A stretch of 56,817 nt of DNA from an uncultured Bacteroides sp. (lineage in GTDB: Bacteria; Bacteroidota; Bacteroidia; Bacteroidales; UBA932), in the NCBI GenBank assembly GCA_945874355.1, contig CAMCGB010000012.1, positions 1 to 56,817 of the forward strand, given 5' to 3'. Numbering within the stretch: the stretch's first letter is position 1; the number at the start of each line of letters is the position of its first letter. Below the pieces are notes generated by a model. The model was not told the origin of the DNA, did no database searches, and worked only from the letters and a program-made list of their open reading frames with translations. Positions 8,208 through 17,118 of this stretch are shown one piece after another. The position numbers were made by a program, and so were the translations under genes.

Positions 8208-9162
8208 TGCCTACCTCCTTGTTCTGATTGTTGGACATAGCTTTCGGTTCGGGAGCGGCTGCTGCCACAGGTTTCGCGGCGGGAGCGGCGGCCGCAGGGG
8301 CAGGAGCCGCTGCCGGCTTCGGCTCCACCTTCTTGGGTGTGAATCCGGCTACGTGAATAGCGCCGGTCGGGCACTCGAAGTAGCACTGGCCGCAAGCCTT
8401 GCACTTTGTATAATCGATATAGCTAAGGTTATTCTCTACGGTGATGGCGCCGAACTTGCAGACCTTCACGCACTTGCCGCATCCGATGCAGGCCGCCTTG
8501 CAGGCCTTTCTGGCGACTCCGCCCTTGTCTTTGTTCATACAGCTGACATAAACCCTGCGGGTGTTCTTCGGGGTCGTGCCGGCGTTGCGCAGTTCAATTA
8601 TACCCTTGGGGCAGGACTTGACGCAGGAGCCGCAGGCAGTACACTTGCTTTCGTCCACGACGGGCAGGCCGCTTTCAGGATCGAGGCTCAGGGCGCCGAA
8701 CTTGCAGGCAGCCACGCAGTCGCCGCAACCCAGGCAGCCATAAGGGCAGAGGGTGTCGCCGCTATAGAGGGCAGCCTTCACCTTGCAGGAAGGAGCTCCG
8801 TCGTAGTCATTGACTCTGGGGCGGTTAGCGCAACTTCCGTTGCAGCGCACCACAGCCACCTGGGGAGCCTTTGCAGAGACCTCATACCCAAGGATGGCAG
8901 CCACCTTGGCCATCGTGTCATTGCCTCCGACAGGACAGAAATTGTTGTCGAGATTGGGAGCCTTGACAGCAGCCTCGGCAAAAGCGCGGCAACCCGCAAA
9001 TCCGCAGCCGCCGCAGTTGGCACCCGGCATCACTTTCTCCACCTCATCGATTCGCGGGTCCTCCTCCACGCGGAACTTTCTCGCCACCCAGAAAAGCACC
9101 AGGGCGAGCAGAACTCCAAGCAGAGTCAGAATCGCAATAGTCCAGATAATAGTGTTCGTCAT
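8200..9162 (-). CDS. rnfB: Rnf complex subunit RnfB (ferredoxin entry)
   Basis: 320 residues. One N-terminal membrane helix, then the Fe-S domain with GANCGGCGFAGC (about 48-59), followed by several ferredoxin-type clusters (CLGCGDCVAACKFGA, CTACGSCVKSCPKG, CIGCGKCVKVCKFGA, CKACGQCYFECPTGA). The final 50 or so residues are a Pro/Ala-rich tail with no fold. RnfB is the likely docking point for reduced ferredoxin, which makes nfnAB (855-3130) a natural metabolic partner. Confidence 0.95.
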   Translation of the reverse strand: MTNTIIWTIAILTLLGVLLALVLFWVARKFRVEEDPRIDEVEKVMPGANCGGCGFAGCRAFAEAAVKAPNLDNNFCPVGGNDTMAKVAAILGYEVSAKAPQVAVVRCNGSCANRPRVNDYDGAPSCKVKAALYSGDTLCPYGCLGCGDCVAACKFGALSLDPESGLPVVDESKCTACGSCVKSCPKGIIELRNAGTTPKNTRRVYVSCMNKDKGGVARKACKAACIGCGKCVKVCKFGAITVENNLSYIDYTKCKACGQCYFECPTGAIHVAGFTPKKVEPKPAAAPAPAAAAPAAKPVAAAAPEPKAMSNNQNKEVGNA

Positions 9163-9178
9163 TGTTGTACCGTTTATA

Positions 9179-9607
9179 TTATAATTCTCTTATTTCAAAC
9201 TCATAACTATTGCGCAGGCGGCCTCTGAGCAGCCATATAACAAAGTAGTAAAGGGCTACGGAGCCTATGGCGGCAAGTCCGCTGAACAGCTCCGGCAAAC
9301 CGGCCTCGATGCAGATGAGCAGCACTGCAATCAGGACCACCAGGGGCAGCCCGTAGGCTATCACGACAGCCTTATGACCCATACTCGCGCGCAGCAGCAC
9401 ATTCACTTCGTCGCCCGGCTTGAAACTGTGGTAAGGCCTGGTCGGAACCTCCACCTTTTTTACGACCGATTCGCCCAGCGAACAGAGGCTCTTGGCGTGA
9501 CAGGCGCTGCAGGCGCTCTGCGAGACTATCTCGACAGTCGTCAGCTCGGGGGTCACATCAATGACCTTTCCCCGGTGCGATATGGTTTCAGATCTGCGAG
9601 AACTCAT
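9179..9607 (-). CDS. rseC: RseC/SoxR-reducing-system-like membrane protein
   Basis: 142 residues of the RseC family. A cysteine-rich N-terminal part (SACSACHAKSLCSLGE, about 31-46) precedes two membrane helices (about 82-125) and a basic C-terminus. In Bacteroidota this gene regularly heads the rnf cluster, as here; its exact role in Rnf assembly or redox sensing is not settled. Its start lies inside the last codons of dnaB (20-base overlap), so the rnf genes may be co-transcribed with dnaB. Confidence 0.88.
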   Translation of the reverse strand: MSSRRSETISHRGKVIDVTPELTTVEIVSQSACSACHAKSLCSLGESVVKKVEVPTRPYHSFKPGDEVNVLLRASMGHKAVVIAYGLPLVVLIAVLLICIEAGLPELFSGLAAIGSVALYYFVIWLLRGRLRNSYEFEIREL

Positions 9608-11084
9608 CTTCGTAAATGTCTGTAGGCAAAGCGTTGTTCAGGGCAGACTCGTGCGAGAGCTGCTCGGCGATGGCGTCAAGCGACGAGTCCATCTCCACGA
9701 AGCGGAGCTGGTCGCCCTTGTAGAGCATATCTATATCGCAGGTCTGACCGTTACGGTGCTTGGCTATGATAATCTGGGTCTTTTCCTTGTCGGCTTCATT
9801 GTCGCTCAGGCCAATGTAGTCGGGACGGTGGATGAAGATTACCATATCCGCGTCCTGCTCGATAGATCCCGACTCTCTAAGGTCCGAGAGCTGGGGCTTT
9901 CCGCCGCCTCCCTGACGGGTCACTGCCTGACGGGACAGCTGCGAGAGAGCTATGATGGGCACATTCAGCTCCTTGGCCGTGGCCTTGAGAGTCCTCGAGA
10001 TGGCGGCAACCTCCTGCTCACGCATACCGCGCAGCTCGGCGGGACCCTGAATAAGCTGAAGGTAGTCTATGATTATGAGCTTCACGCCCTTGTTCTTCAC
10101 CAGATTCTTGGCCTTGGTCCTGAACTCCATCAGCGGCATGCTCGGAGTGTCGTCTATATATAGAGGAGCGGCAGAGAGAGCCTTGATTTTGTCTTCGAGC
10201 TGCTGCCACTCGTAGGGTTCGAGCTTCAGGCCGCCCTTGATTTTGTCCGAAGGCAGGCCGGACTCGGAAGTGATGAGACGGTTCACCAGCTGGATAGCCG
10301 CCATCTCAAGGGAGAAGAAGGCCACCGGCATTTTATGGTCAACCGCTGCATTGCGCGCCAGGTTCAGCGAGAAGGCCGTCTTACCCACGGAAGGACGGGC
10401 GGCAAGGATGATAAGGTCAGAAGGCTGCCAGCCCATAGTGATGGTGTCCAGCGATACAAAGCCCGAGGGGACTCCGCTCAAGCCGCTGATAGCCTGCTTC
10501 TTCTCAAGGTTCTCTATAGCCTGGTTTATCAGGCTTCCGATATTCTGCACCTCGCGCCTTACGACATTCTGGACCGCGTTGTAGATCTTCGTCTCGGCAT
10601 TGTCGATAAGGTCATCCATATTGACCGTGTCGTCGAAGGCGTTGTGCAGGATGTCGTAGGAGGCCGTAATGAGCTCCCTCTGGACGGTCTTCTGCTTGAG
10701 GATTTTGATGTAATACTCGATGTGGGCGGCGGAACCTACCTTCTCGGACAGGTTTGCGAGCATCACAGGCCCTCCCACCTCTTCGAGGCAGCCCTTCAGC
10801 TTGAGGGCATTGCTCACCGTGAGTATATCTACAGAAGTATGCTCGGAAACGAGGCTTACCATAGCCTCGAAAATCATCCTGTGCTTGGGGTCATAAAAGC
10901 ACGAAGGGGTGAGCTCCTCCATAGCGAGGTCCACACACTCCCCTTCGAGAAGCATAGCTCCGAGCACGGCCTGCTCAACATCCAGGGCCTGAGGGGGCTT
11001 GTTGCCCATCTCCACGCCCAGAGACTCGATAATTGCCCCGTCGGAGTTCTTTTTCCTGGTTTTCTGAGCTTGCGAAGCCATCAA
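9588..11084 (-). CDS. dnaB: Replicative DNA helicase DnaB
   Basis: 498 residues, slightly longer than the usual 450-480 because of a polar N-terminal lead of about 30 residues. The N-terminal DnaG-interacting domain (PQALDVEQAVLGAMLLEGE) and the RecA-like C-terminal domain are both present, with Walker A ARPSVGKTAFSLNLA, Walker B LIIIDYLQLI and the hexamer-specific SQLSRQAVTRQGGG...DLRESGSIEQDADMV region. No intein. Two adjacent ATG codons (11084 and 11081) are possible starts. Confidence 0.96.
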   Translation of the reverse strand: MMASQAQKTRKKNSDGAIIESLGVEMGNKPPQALDVEQAVLGAMLLEGECVDLAMEELTPSCFYDPKHRMIFEAMVSLVSEHTSVDILTVSNALKLKGCLEEVGGPVMLANLSEKVGSAAHIEYYIKILKQKTVQRELITASYDILHNAFDDTVNMDDLIDNAETKIYNAVQNVVRREVQNIGSLINQAIENLEKKQAISGLSGVPSGFVSLDTITMGWQPSDLIILAARPSVGKTAFSLNLARNAAVDHKMPVAFFSLEMAAIQLVNRLITSESGLPSDKIKGGLKLEPYEWQQLEDKIKALSAAPLYIDDTPSMPLMEFRTKAKNLVKNKGVKLIIIDYLQLIQGPAELRGMREQEVAAISRTLKATAKELNVPIIALSQLSRQAVTRQGGGGKPQLSDLRESGSIEQDADMVIFIHRPDYIGLSDNEADKEKTQIIIAKHRNGQTCDIDMLYKGDQLRFVEMDSSLDAIAEQLSHESALNNALPTDIYEDEFSQI

Positions 11085-11095
11085 CCCCCCTGTCT

Positions 11096-11932
11096 CTACT
11101 GGATATCAGGGTTTACGATAATGCGGCCGCAGTGCTCGCAGATGACGAGCTTCTTGCCGGAAGCGATATCGATAAGGCGCTGGGGGATAATGGTATGGAA
11201 ACATCCTCCGCAAGCGTCTCCATAGGTGCCGTCATCCCCTTTGGGGAAGAGGGTCACTACTGCGAGATGGTTATGGGTGCTCTGCCTGATTCTCTCATAG
11301 GCGCTCAGAGTCCTCTCGTCGAGCTTGGCGCTGTATTCGCTGCGCCTTGCCTGAAGAGCCTTCTCCTCCTTTGAGGTTGACTCCACGATGGTGTCGAGCT
11401 CCTCTTTCTTTGCCAGCAGGTCGGCCTCGCGGATGGTGATGCGGTCCTGGATCCTGTCGAGGTCACGACGGCGGTCTTCGATGCTCTCCTTGCTCTCGTT
11501 AATGGTCTTCTCGGCAATGTTGCGAAGCAGCGTCAGGTTCTCAATCTCCTTGTTGATAGAGTCGAACTCGCGGCTGTTGGATATGTTTGCAAGCTGGTTC
11601 CTGTAGCCTACAGTCTGCTCGTCAAGCTCAACAATCTGAGCCTTTGCAGCCTCGATATTGGCGTTGAATCCGGCTATGAGCTCTTCAACGTGGCTGTACT
11701 TGGCTTTAAGCGACTCCACTTCCTTCTCCAGGGAGGCAACCTCTTCGGGAAGCTCTCCGCGAAGCTGGACAAGCTTGTCAATATCTATGTCGGTAGCCTG
11801 CAGGGAATAAAGGACCTTGAGCTTCTCCTGGGTGCTCTGCTCGTTGTCGGCAAAACTCTTGCGCAGGGACACGAAGGTCTCGCGCTCATCAACAGGAGTC
11901 TGCACTTTAGTTGTTTTCTTGGTGGTAGCCAT
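11096..11932 (-). CDS. Coiled-coil protein with C-terminal zinc ribbon
   Basis: About 278 residues from the start chosen at 11932 (MATTKKTTK); an in-frame ATG 16 codons upstream would overlap the promoter box at 11978-11985. Residues about 30-200 form long coiled coils rich in Glu/Lys/Leu. The C-terminus holds a zinc ribbon with CGGC and CEHCGRI about 30 residues apart. This is the C4-type zinc-ribbon (DUF164-like) architecture often annotated as a nucleic-acid-associated protein; its molecular role is not established. Twelve bases upstream of dnaB. Confidence 0.8.
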   Translation of the reverse strand: MATTKKTTKVQTPVDERETFVSLRKSFADNEQSTQEKLKVLYSLQATDIDIDKLVQLRGELPEEVASLEKEVESLKAKYSHVEELIAGFNANIEAAKAQIVELDEQTVGYRNQLANISNSREFDSINKEIENLTLLRNIAEKTINESKESIEDRRRDLDRIQDRITIREADLLAKKEELDTIVESTSKEEKALQARRSEYSAKLDERTLSAYERIRQSTHNHLAVVTLFPKGDDGTYGDACGGCFHTIIPQRLIDIASGKKLVICEHCGRIIVNPDIQ

Positions 11933-11977
11933 ATTGTTATCTTTTATTGTTTCTTTAAAGGCGTGATATACAAATTG

Positions 11978-11985
11978 CAAAGATA
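11978..11985 (-). promoter_or_regulatory. Candidate -7 box before the zinc-ribbon/dnaB genes
   Basis: Reads TATCTTTG on the minus strand, a match to TAnnTTTG, about 46 bases before the start at 11932. Only a weak CTTTA lies at the -33 position. It suggests an internal promoter for the zinc-ribbon-dnaB-rnf part of the train. Confidence 0.5.
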
Positions 11986-12002
11986 GCGTATTTTTCGGAA
12001 TC

Positions 12003-12320
12003 TTAAAGAGATTTTTTTACTTCCACAAGGCGCTCCCTGATGCTCTTCAGGGAGTCAATCACCTTCATTTCCCTGTCCACGGAAGCCCTCTCGTCCTTAA
12101 GTGTACGCGCGGCCCCTTCCATGGTCAGGCCCTTGTCCTTGATCAGATAGTGCAGTCTTTTGAAGGTCTGAAGATCTTCCTTGGTGAAAAGGCGGTTACC
12201 CTTGGCATTGCGCGAAGGCTTGATGAACTTGGAGAAGGTGTTGGACCAAAAACGCACGAGCGAGGTCTGCTCGCCAAGTTCGGCGGCCACTTCGCCGATA
12301 GTGTAAAAGAGTTTTTCCAT
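12003..12320 (-). CDS. MerR-family transcriptional regulator
   Basis: 105 residues. The N-terminal winged helix-turn-helix is clear (FYTIGEVAAELGEQTSLVRFW, ending with RNAKGNRLFTKEDL at about 38-51), followed by a C-terminal helix that should form the dimer coiled coil. There is no cysteine or extended effector domain, so no metal or drug ligand can be inferred. Six bases after the second M23 peptidase gene. Its target is unknown. Confidence 0.88.
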   Translation of the reverse strand: MEKLFYTIGEVAAELGEQTSLVRFWSNTFSKFIKPSRNAKGNRLFTKEDLQTFKRLHYLIKDKGLTMEGAARTLKDERASVDREMKVIDSLKSIRERLVEVKKSL

Positions 12321-12325
12321 AACTG

Positions 12326-13231
12326 CTAATCCATTGATTGTTTGGTATTGAGGGCCATATAGAACATATCAGTGTACTCCACCGGTCCCAGGTCAGCAAA
12401 GAAATAGTGGACGGGGTCGAGGAGCCTTCCGTTGTAGCGGATTTCGTAGTGGAGATGGGGTGCATAGGACTTGCCGCTCATTCCGGAGCTGCCTATTATG
12501 GTCAGCGGGCTTACCTTCTGGCCTGCTTTCACGCTCACCGACTCCAGATGCGAGTAGGTGGTAGTGTACCCGCCCTGATGAGAGATTTCCACTGTCCTTC
12601 CGTTGCGCTTGGTGTTGCTTACATTCAGAACCGTCCCCGGAGCCGTAGCATATACCGGAGTGCCCCGCTGAACTAACATATCGAGACCCTCGTGATATAC
12701 ATAAGCTCCGTACGAAGGGTCCAGCTTTTTGCCCGTGGAAGCCCCTACTTGCGAGTAGTTTATGCCTTTGAGCGGAAGACGCAGGGGCGGAGCGGTCCAT
12801 AGGCTGTCCGACAGGGTGTCGAAGATGCTTTGGAACCTCTCTTCCACACTCTGGCACAGGGCGATGAGGCTGTCTGCCTTGTGGGAGCTGCGCACCTGAA
12901 GGCTGGCCTGGGGAGTGTCCAGCAGGTCTGAGCCAGGGCGCACAAGGGTAGGAGTCTGAGCGGACGGAGCTTCGGAGTGGAAGACTTCGGAGTAGATTTG
13001 CTCGTCCTTATGCTGAAGGTAGGCGATGGACTCGCGAAGCAGCTGCTCCTTTTGCTCAAGCGAAGGGTAGATGCGCTCGTACATGCTGATTTCCGAGCGG
13101 AGACGCTCCTCGGCAGAAGTGTTGAAAAAGAGAGAGAACACCACATAACTCACCACTGCAAGGCATACAGTACCAAGCAGATACGCTAGAGTCAGAAGAA
13201 TGGCTCTTCTTATGGGATGCTTTCGTTTCAT
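12326..13231 (-). CDS. M23 (LytM-type) cell-wall peptidase, second copy
   Basis: 301 residues: an N-terminal membrane helix (about 10-35), a coiled-coil stretch (about 40-75) and a C-terminal peptidase M23 domain. The metal ligands are intact: HEGLD (first His and Asp) and HLHYEIRYNGRLLDP (HxH pair). Overlaps the end of the first M23 gene by 4 bases (ATGA). Likely a periplasmic peptidoglycan endopeptidase; a non-catalytic activator role is less likely because all ligands are present. Confidence 0.88.
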   Translation of the reverse strand: MKRKHPIRRAILLTLAYLLGTVCLAVVSYVVFSLFFNTSAEERLRSEISMYERIYPSLEQKEQLLRESIAYLQHKDEQIYSEVFHSEAPSAQTPTLVRPGSDLLDTPQASLQVRSSHKADSLIALCQSVEERFQSIFDTLSDSLWTAPPLRLPLKGINYSQVGASTGKKLDPSYGAYVYHEGLDMLVQRGTPVYATAPGTVLNVSNTKRNGRTVEISHQGGYTTTYSHLESVSVKAGQKVSPLTIIGSSGMSGKSYAPHLHYEIRYNGRLLDPVHYFFADLGPVEYTDMFYMALNTKQSMD

Positions 13232-14208
13232 CTGGTTCTGCTTCTGTTCAACAGTTCTGAAGTCGAGCTCATTTTGCCTAAGGGAGAACTCTCCACGCGC
13301 TTGTCTATCATGGCCCTGTACTCGGTTTCGGGCATATTGATGTCCATATAGTTCATCGGATTGCGCTGGGAATTCATATACAGCACCTCATAGTGCAGGT
13401 GGTAGCCGGTGGATTTGCCCGAGTTGCCTACGGTACCTATGCGGTCGCCGCGGCCGACCTTCATCCCTTCCCTGACCTCGATGGTGTTCAGGTGGGCGTA
13501 GCGGGTCTGGTAGCCGAAGCCGTGGTCGATGATGACCTCGTTGCCGTAGCCGCGGAACTGGAAACGGGCCTTGACGACAACTCCGTCACCGGTGGCATAG
13601 ACAGGCGTACCCTTGGGTGCGGCAAAGTCCTGTCCCTTATGTCGGGCAGTGCCTCCGTAAACGGGGTCCTCCCGCACGCCAAAGCCGCTGGACAGACGGA
13701 AGGCCCCTTTGTGGGGCAGCAGGGGCGGTACGCTGGGCACGCAGGAAATCATATCACCCGCCTGCCGCGCAACCATCTCCACTTCGCTGAGCGCCTTGCT
13801 CTGGATGTAGGTGCGCTTCGTCAGGGCATCAATCGAGAGGATGGTGCTCCGAAGTTTCGAATTGGCCCCCAGACTGTCCAGAAGGCCGGAGGAAACGGAT
13901 GCCGATTCAAGTCCGGAATTGCGGATTTGAGCGGGTATCGGAGTCAGACCGTATATGGATCGGTAGAGCTCGTCGTCCCTCTGTTCCAGACCCTTGAGAG
14001 CACTCTCATACAGGCTGAGCCTGCTGTCCATCACCTCCAGACGGGCCTCCCAGCGGGCGTGCTCGCGCCTGAGATGAGCAGTCTTGGGAAGCTGAAGATG
14101 AAGCACATCTATATAAACATAGAAGAAAAGGCCCACAAGGGAAGGGGCCAGGACGACAAGAAAAGCCATCCTGATGCGCCTTAGTATGGTTCTTCCTTTA
14201 GGGCCCAT
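13228..14208 (-). CDS. M23 (LytM-type) cell-wall peptidase, first copy
   Basis: 326 residues with the same plan as its neighbour: an N-terminal membrane anchor (about 11-35), a coiled-coil linker and a C-terminal M23 domain containing HKGQDFAAPKGTPVYATGDG and HLHYEVLYMNSQRNP. All zinc ligands present. Adjacent genes of the same family with a shared layout point to an old tandem duplication. Probably acts on peptidoglycan at the periplasmic face. Confidence 0.88.
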   Translation of the reverse strand: MGPKGRTILRRIRMAFLVVLAPSLVGLFFYVYIDVLHLQLPKTAHLRREHARWEARLEVMDSRLSLYESALKGLEQRDDELYRSIYGLTPIPAQIRNSGLESASVSSGLLDSLGANSKLRSTILSIDALTKRTYIQSKALSEVEMVARQAGDMISCVPSVPPLLPHKGAFRLSSGFGVREDPVYGGTARHKGQDFAAPKGTPVYATGDGVVVKARFQFRGYGNEVIIDHGFGYQTRYAHLNTIEVREGMKVGRGDRIGTVGNSGKSTGYHLHYEVLYMNSQRNPMNYMDINMPETEYRAMIDKRVESSPLGKMSSTSELLNRSRTR

Positions 14209-14232
14209 AGCTGCTCGATTAAGGTCGGGAGC

Positions 14233-15567
14233 TTAGAGAGTCTGCTGCTTGAGACTCTCTATATACTCGTCTATCCTGCGAAGCTCACGGGGGATGGCGA
14301 TATGCTGGGGGCACTCCCTGGCGCACTTGCCACAGCCTATGCAGTGGTCTGCCTGACGATCCGGCTCTATGGACTTGTTGTAGGCGCGCAGGTAATTGCG
14401 TCTCACCCGGGCATAGTCCTCCTGCTCGCGGCTGCTGACATAAGTCCCGGCATTGACATTGTCGTTGTAGAACTTGAATATGGCAGGTATGTTAAGCCCG
14501 TAAGGACAGGGCATACAGTACTGGCAGGCGGTGCAGCGAATCAGAGGATAGCTCTCCAGCTGATCGGCAACCTCCGCGAGAAAGTTCATTTCTTCGGAGT
14601 TGAGAGGCTTGAAGGAAGAGAAGGTCTTCACATTGTCCTCAAGGTGCTCCATATAGGTCATACCGCTCAATACGCACATCACCCGGGGGAAACTGCCCAC
14701 AAAACGGAAAGCCCAGGAAGAGAGCGAGCGGGAAGGTTCGCGAGCCTTCATCTTATCGGATATTGCAGCCGGAAGGTCGGCGAGCCTCCCTCCCCGGAGG
14801 GGTTCCATAATCACGATGGGGATATCCATCTCATTGAGCTTCGTGTAGAGATATTGGGCATTGGTGTTTCGGGCACCGGCGTGGGCCCAGTCCACATAAT
14901 TCATCTGAATCTGGACAAAATCCCAGTGGTACTTCGAATGCAGCGCCATCAGCTCGTCAAATCCCTCGCGGGCTCCGTGGAAGGAAAAGCCAAGGTTGCG
15001 GATCCTTCCCTGCTCTCTTTCCTTGAGAAGATAGTCCATGATGCCGGTGGACGCGAACCTGCGGTCGAAATCTGCAGCAGACCCTATGGAGTGCAGCAGA
15101 TAATAGTCCACATAACCGGTGTTGAATATCTCCAGGGAGCGCTGGAACATCTGACGCGAAGACTCGTAGGTCCAGTCGCCAAAATTCGAAAGTTTGGTAG
15201 CAAGCAGATATGAGCTTCTGGGGTAGCGCGACAGGGCCTCGGCGGTAGCTCTCTCGCTCTCGCCCTCAAGATACACAGGCGCCGTATCGAAATAGTTGAC
15301 TCCGTGGCTTATGGCATAGTCCACCAAATCGTTGACCTTCTGCTGGTCAATCTTTTGCTTACCATCCTCGGCCTTGTAGGTAGGCCAGCGCATACAGCCG
15401 TATCCGAGAAGCGAAACGCCCTCGTAGTGACGCGCCACCTGTCCCTGTTGGGCATCAGAAGAGCCCTGGGGCGCCGGGGAGCCATTGGAAGAATTGTCGC
15501 ATGCTCCAAGAGCAATGGAAGCGGCGGCAGAGGCCGCACCGACTTTAATGAATTCTCGTCTATCCAT
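14233..15567 (-). CDS. Exported Fe-S aldo/keto reductase (Tat lipoprotein)
   Basis: 444 residues from the start at 15567 (MDRREFIKVG); an ATG seven codons upstream is less likely because it separates the Tat motif from the N-terminus. The twin-arginine motif RREFIK is followed by a hydrophobic stretch ending in a lipobox (IALGAC, Cys about 22), then an Asn/Ser-rich linker. The middle is an aldo/keto reductase barrel (SLLGYGCMRWPT, FDTAPVYLEGESERATAEAL). The C-terminus has a CTACQYCMPCPYGLNIP cluster and a CIGCGKCARECPQHIAIP cluster. The gene overlaps nothing and follows the membrane ferredoxin by 10 bases, so an electron supply from that protein is plausible. Substrate unknown. Confidence 0.85.
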   Translation of the reverse strand: MDRREFIKVGAASAAASIALGACDNSSNGSPAPQGSSDAQQGQVARHYEGVSLLGYGCMRWPTYKAEDGKQKIDQQKVNDLVDYAISHGVNYFDTAPVYLEGESERATAEALSRYPRSSYLLATKLSNFGDWTYESSRQMFQRSLEIFNTGYVDYYLLHSIGSAADFDRRFASTGIMDYLLKEREQGRIRNLGFSFHGAREGFDELMALHSKYHWDFVQIQMNYVDWAHAGARNTNAQYLYTKLNEMDIPIVIMEPLRGGRLADLPAAISDKMKAREPSRSLSSWAFRFVGSFPRVMCVLSGMTYMEHLEDNVKTFSSFKPLNSEEMNFLAEVADQLESYPLIRCTACQYCMPCPYGLNIPAIFKFYNDNVNAGTYVSSREQEDYARVRRNYLRAYNKSIEPDRQADHCIGCGKCARECPQHIAIPRELRRIDEYIESLKQQTL

Positions 15568-15577
15568 ACTTTGCCGC

Positions 15578-17116
15578 TTATGAGTCAAGTTTATCTATAT
15601 GAGAAGAAAGAGCATCGACCGTAATGGCGCTCAAAGGCCTTACAGGGCAGAGATACTCGCAGGCTCCGCAGCCTATGCACTGCTCTTCGGCAACTACAGG
15701 AATCCGTCGGCCTGTCTCTTCGCTGTTAACCATACGCACAGCCCCCACGGGACAGTGGCGTGCGCAATTGCCGCAGCCGGCCTCGCCTTTTGCGGCAAGG
15801 CAGGAAGTGTAATCGACTTTCGCCGTACCTATGCGTATATTCAGCTTTGCGCCCGTTTCCAGAGGCAGAATGGCTCCGGCCGGGCAGACCTTGCCGCACT
15901 CGTTGCACTCAGGGCGGCAGTAGCCCTTCTCGTAACCCATTACAGGCTGGAGCAGATGGCCAAGGTCCTTCGAGGGCGAAAGAACTTCGTTGGGGCAGTT
16001 GGACACGCACAGCTGACAGGCGGTGCAGCGGTCGTAGAAATGTTTCTCCCCTTTCGCTCCGAAAGGCACCAGATGACCCTTGCGGGTGGGATTGCTCTTG
16101 GGAGCGATATCTGCAATGGCTCCGTGGAGCACTTTATTGTCGGCGGCCTGAAGGGCGGCGGAGCCAAGGGCGAGGGCACCTGCCGAAAGGAAGGCTCGGC
16201 GGCTCACTCCGGAATCCTGTGCAGCGGCGGCTTCAGGCCCCTCAGTCTTTTTCTCATCAGAAACAGGATTGGCTGCTTTTTTGCGCGCAAAAGGCGGGCG
16301 GAAACGGTAGCTGATAGCTCCTTCAGAGCAGTTGTCGAGGCAGTCGAAGCACACTACGCAGCGCGAAGAGTCTATCTTATGATTCTGACCGTCAATGCAA
16401 TAGGCCTTGCACTTGGAATAGCACCGTCCGCAGGCGACGCACTTAGAAGAGTCAATCACGGGGCGGAAAAGAGCGTAGCGCGACACAAGGCTCAGGGCCG
16501 AACCCACCGGGCAGACAGTATTGCACCACTCCCTGCCCCACATCCAGGCGCAGACAGAAATGAGTACGAAAGTAAGAATCGCAGTAAGAAGCAGGGCCAA
16601 AGGCACGCTGACTCCGCTGATAAGGTCAAAAGCTGTGTGGACCATCCTTCCGTAGCCGCTGTACGGGGCAAGAAGGACAAGCAGGAGCTGCAGAGAGCAG
16701 ACGGCGCTCAGGACCGTAACGGCAAGCACAGTGTACCTCGCAATGCGGTGCTCCTTGCGGTAGCCATAGTGCTTGAGCGGTGATTTCTTGCTTGTCTTGG
16801 CTTTGGTACCCTTCTTCTTCGCCCTTTTGAGAGCATTGATTCTCAGCTTGTTGGCAAGGATGCCATACTGACGTCTGAGAAAAATGACCAGGTCCTGGTA
16901 CACTCCCATAGGGCAGATTACCGAGCAGTACAGCCTGCCGAAGACGAAGGTCAGCAGGAGAATGAGGGCAATCGACAGGAAATTGAGTGCCAGGCAGGAA
17001 GGCAGGAACTGGAGATGGGCGAGAAAACCCCACCAATCAGTGCCTATCCCGCAGAAGAGCAGGGTGATGAGCACAAAGCAGACCACCGCCAGCGCGATTC
17101 TTAGCTTTCTTAACAT
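15578..17116 (-). CDS. Membrane polyferredoxin, NapH-like half joined to NapG-like half
   Basis: 512 residues. The first 220 hold several membrane helices and the NapH/CcoG-type motifs GRLYCSVICPMGVYQDLV and WCNTVCPVGSALSLV, followed by two ferredoxin motifs (CVACGRCYSKC, CVVCFDCLDNC). At about residue 305 there is a Tat-like SRRAFLSAGALALGSAALQA, after which four more cysteine clusters follow (CTACQLCVSNCP, CNECGKVCPAGA, CGNCARHCPVGA, CIGCGACEYLCP). The two halves resemble separate NapH and NapG proteins. Probable electron carrier from the membrane to periplasmic partners, such as the aldo/keto reductase gene next to it. Confidence 0.8.
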   Translation of the reverse strand: MLRKLRIALAVVCFVLITLLFCGIGTDWWGFLAHLQFLPSCLALNFLSIALILLLTFVFGRLYCSVICPMGVYQDLVIFLRRQYGILANKLRINALKRAKKKGTKAKTSKKSPLKHYGYRKEHRIARYTVLAVTVLSAVCSLQLLLVLLAPYSGYGRMVHTAFDLISGVSVPLALLLTAILTFVLISVCAWMWGREWCNTVCPVGSALSLVSRYALFRPVIDSSKCVACGRCYSKCKAYCIDGQNHKIDSSRCVVCFDCLDNCSEGAISYRFRPPFARKKAANPVSDEKKTEGPEAAAAQDSGVSRRAFLSAGALALGSAALQAADNKVLHGAIADIAPKSNPTRKGHLVPFGAKGEKHFYDRCTACQLCVSNCPNEVLSPSKDLGHLLQPVMGYEKGYCRPECNECGKVCPAGAILPLETGAKLNIRIGTAKVDYTSCLAAKGEAGCGNCARHCPVGAVRMVNSEETGRRIPVVAEEQCIGCGACEYLCPVRPLSAITVDALSSHIDKLDS

Positions 17117-17118
17117 AA

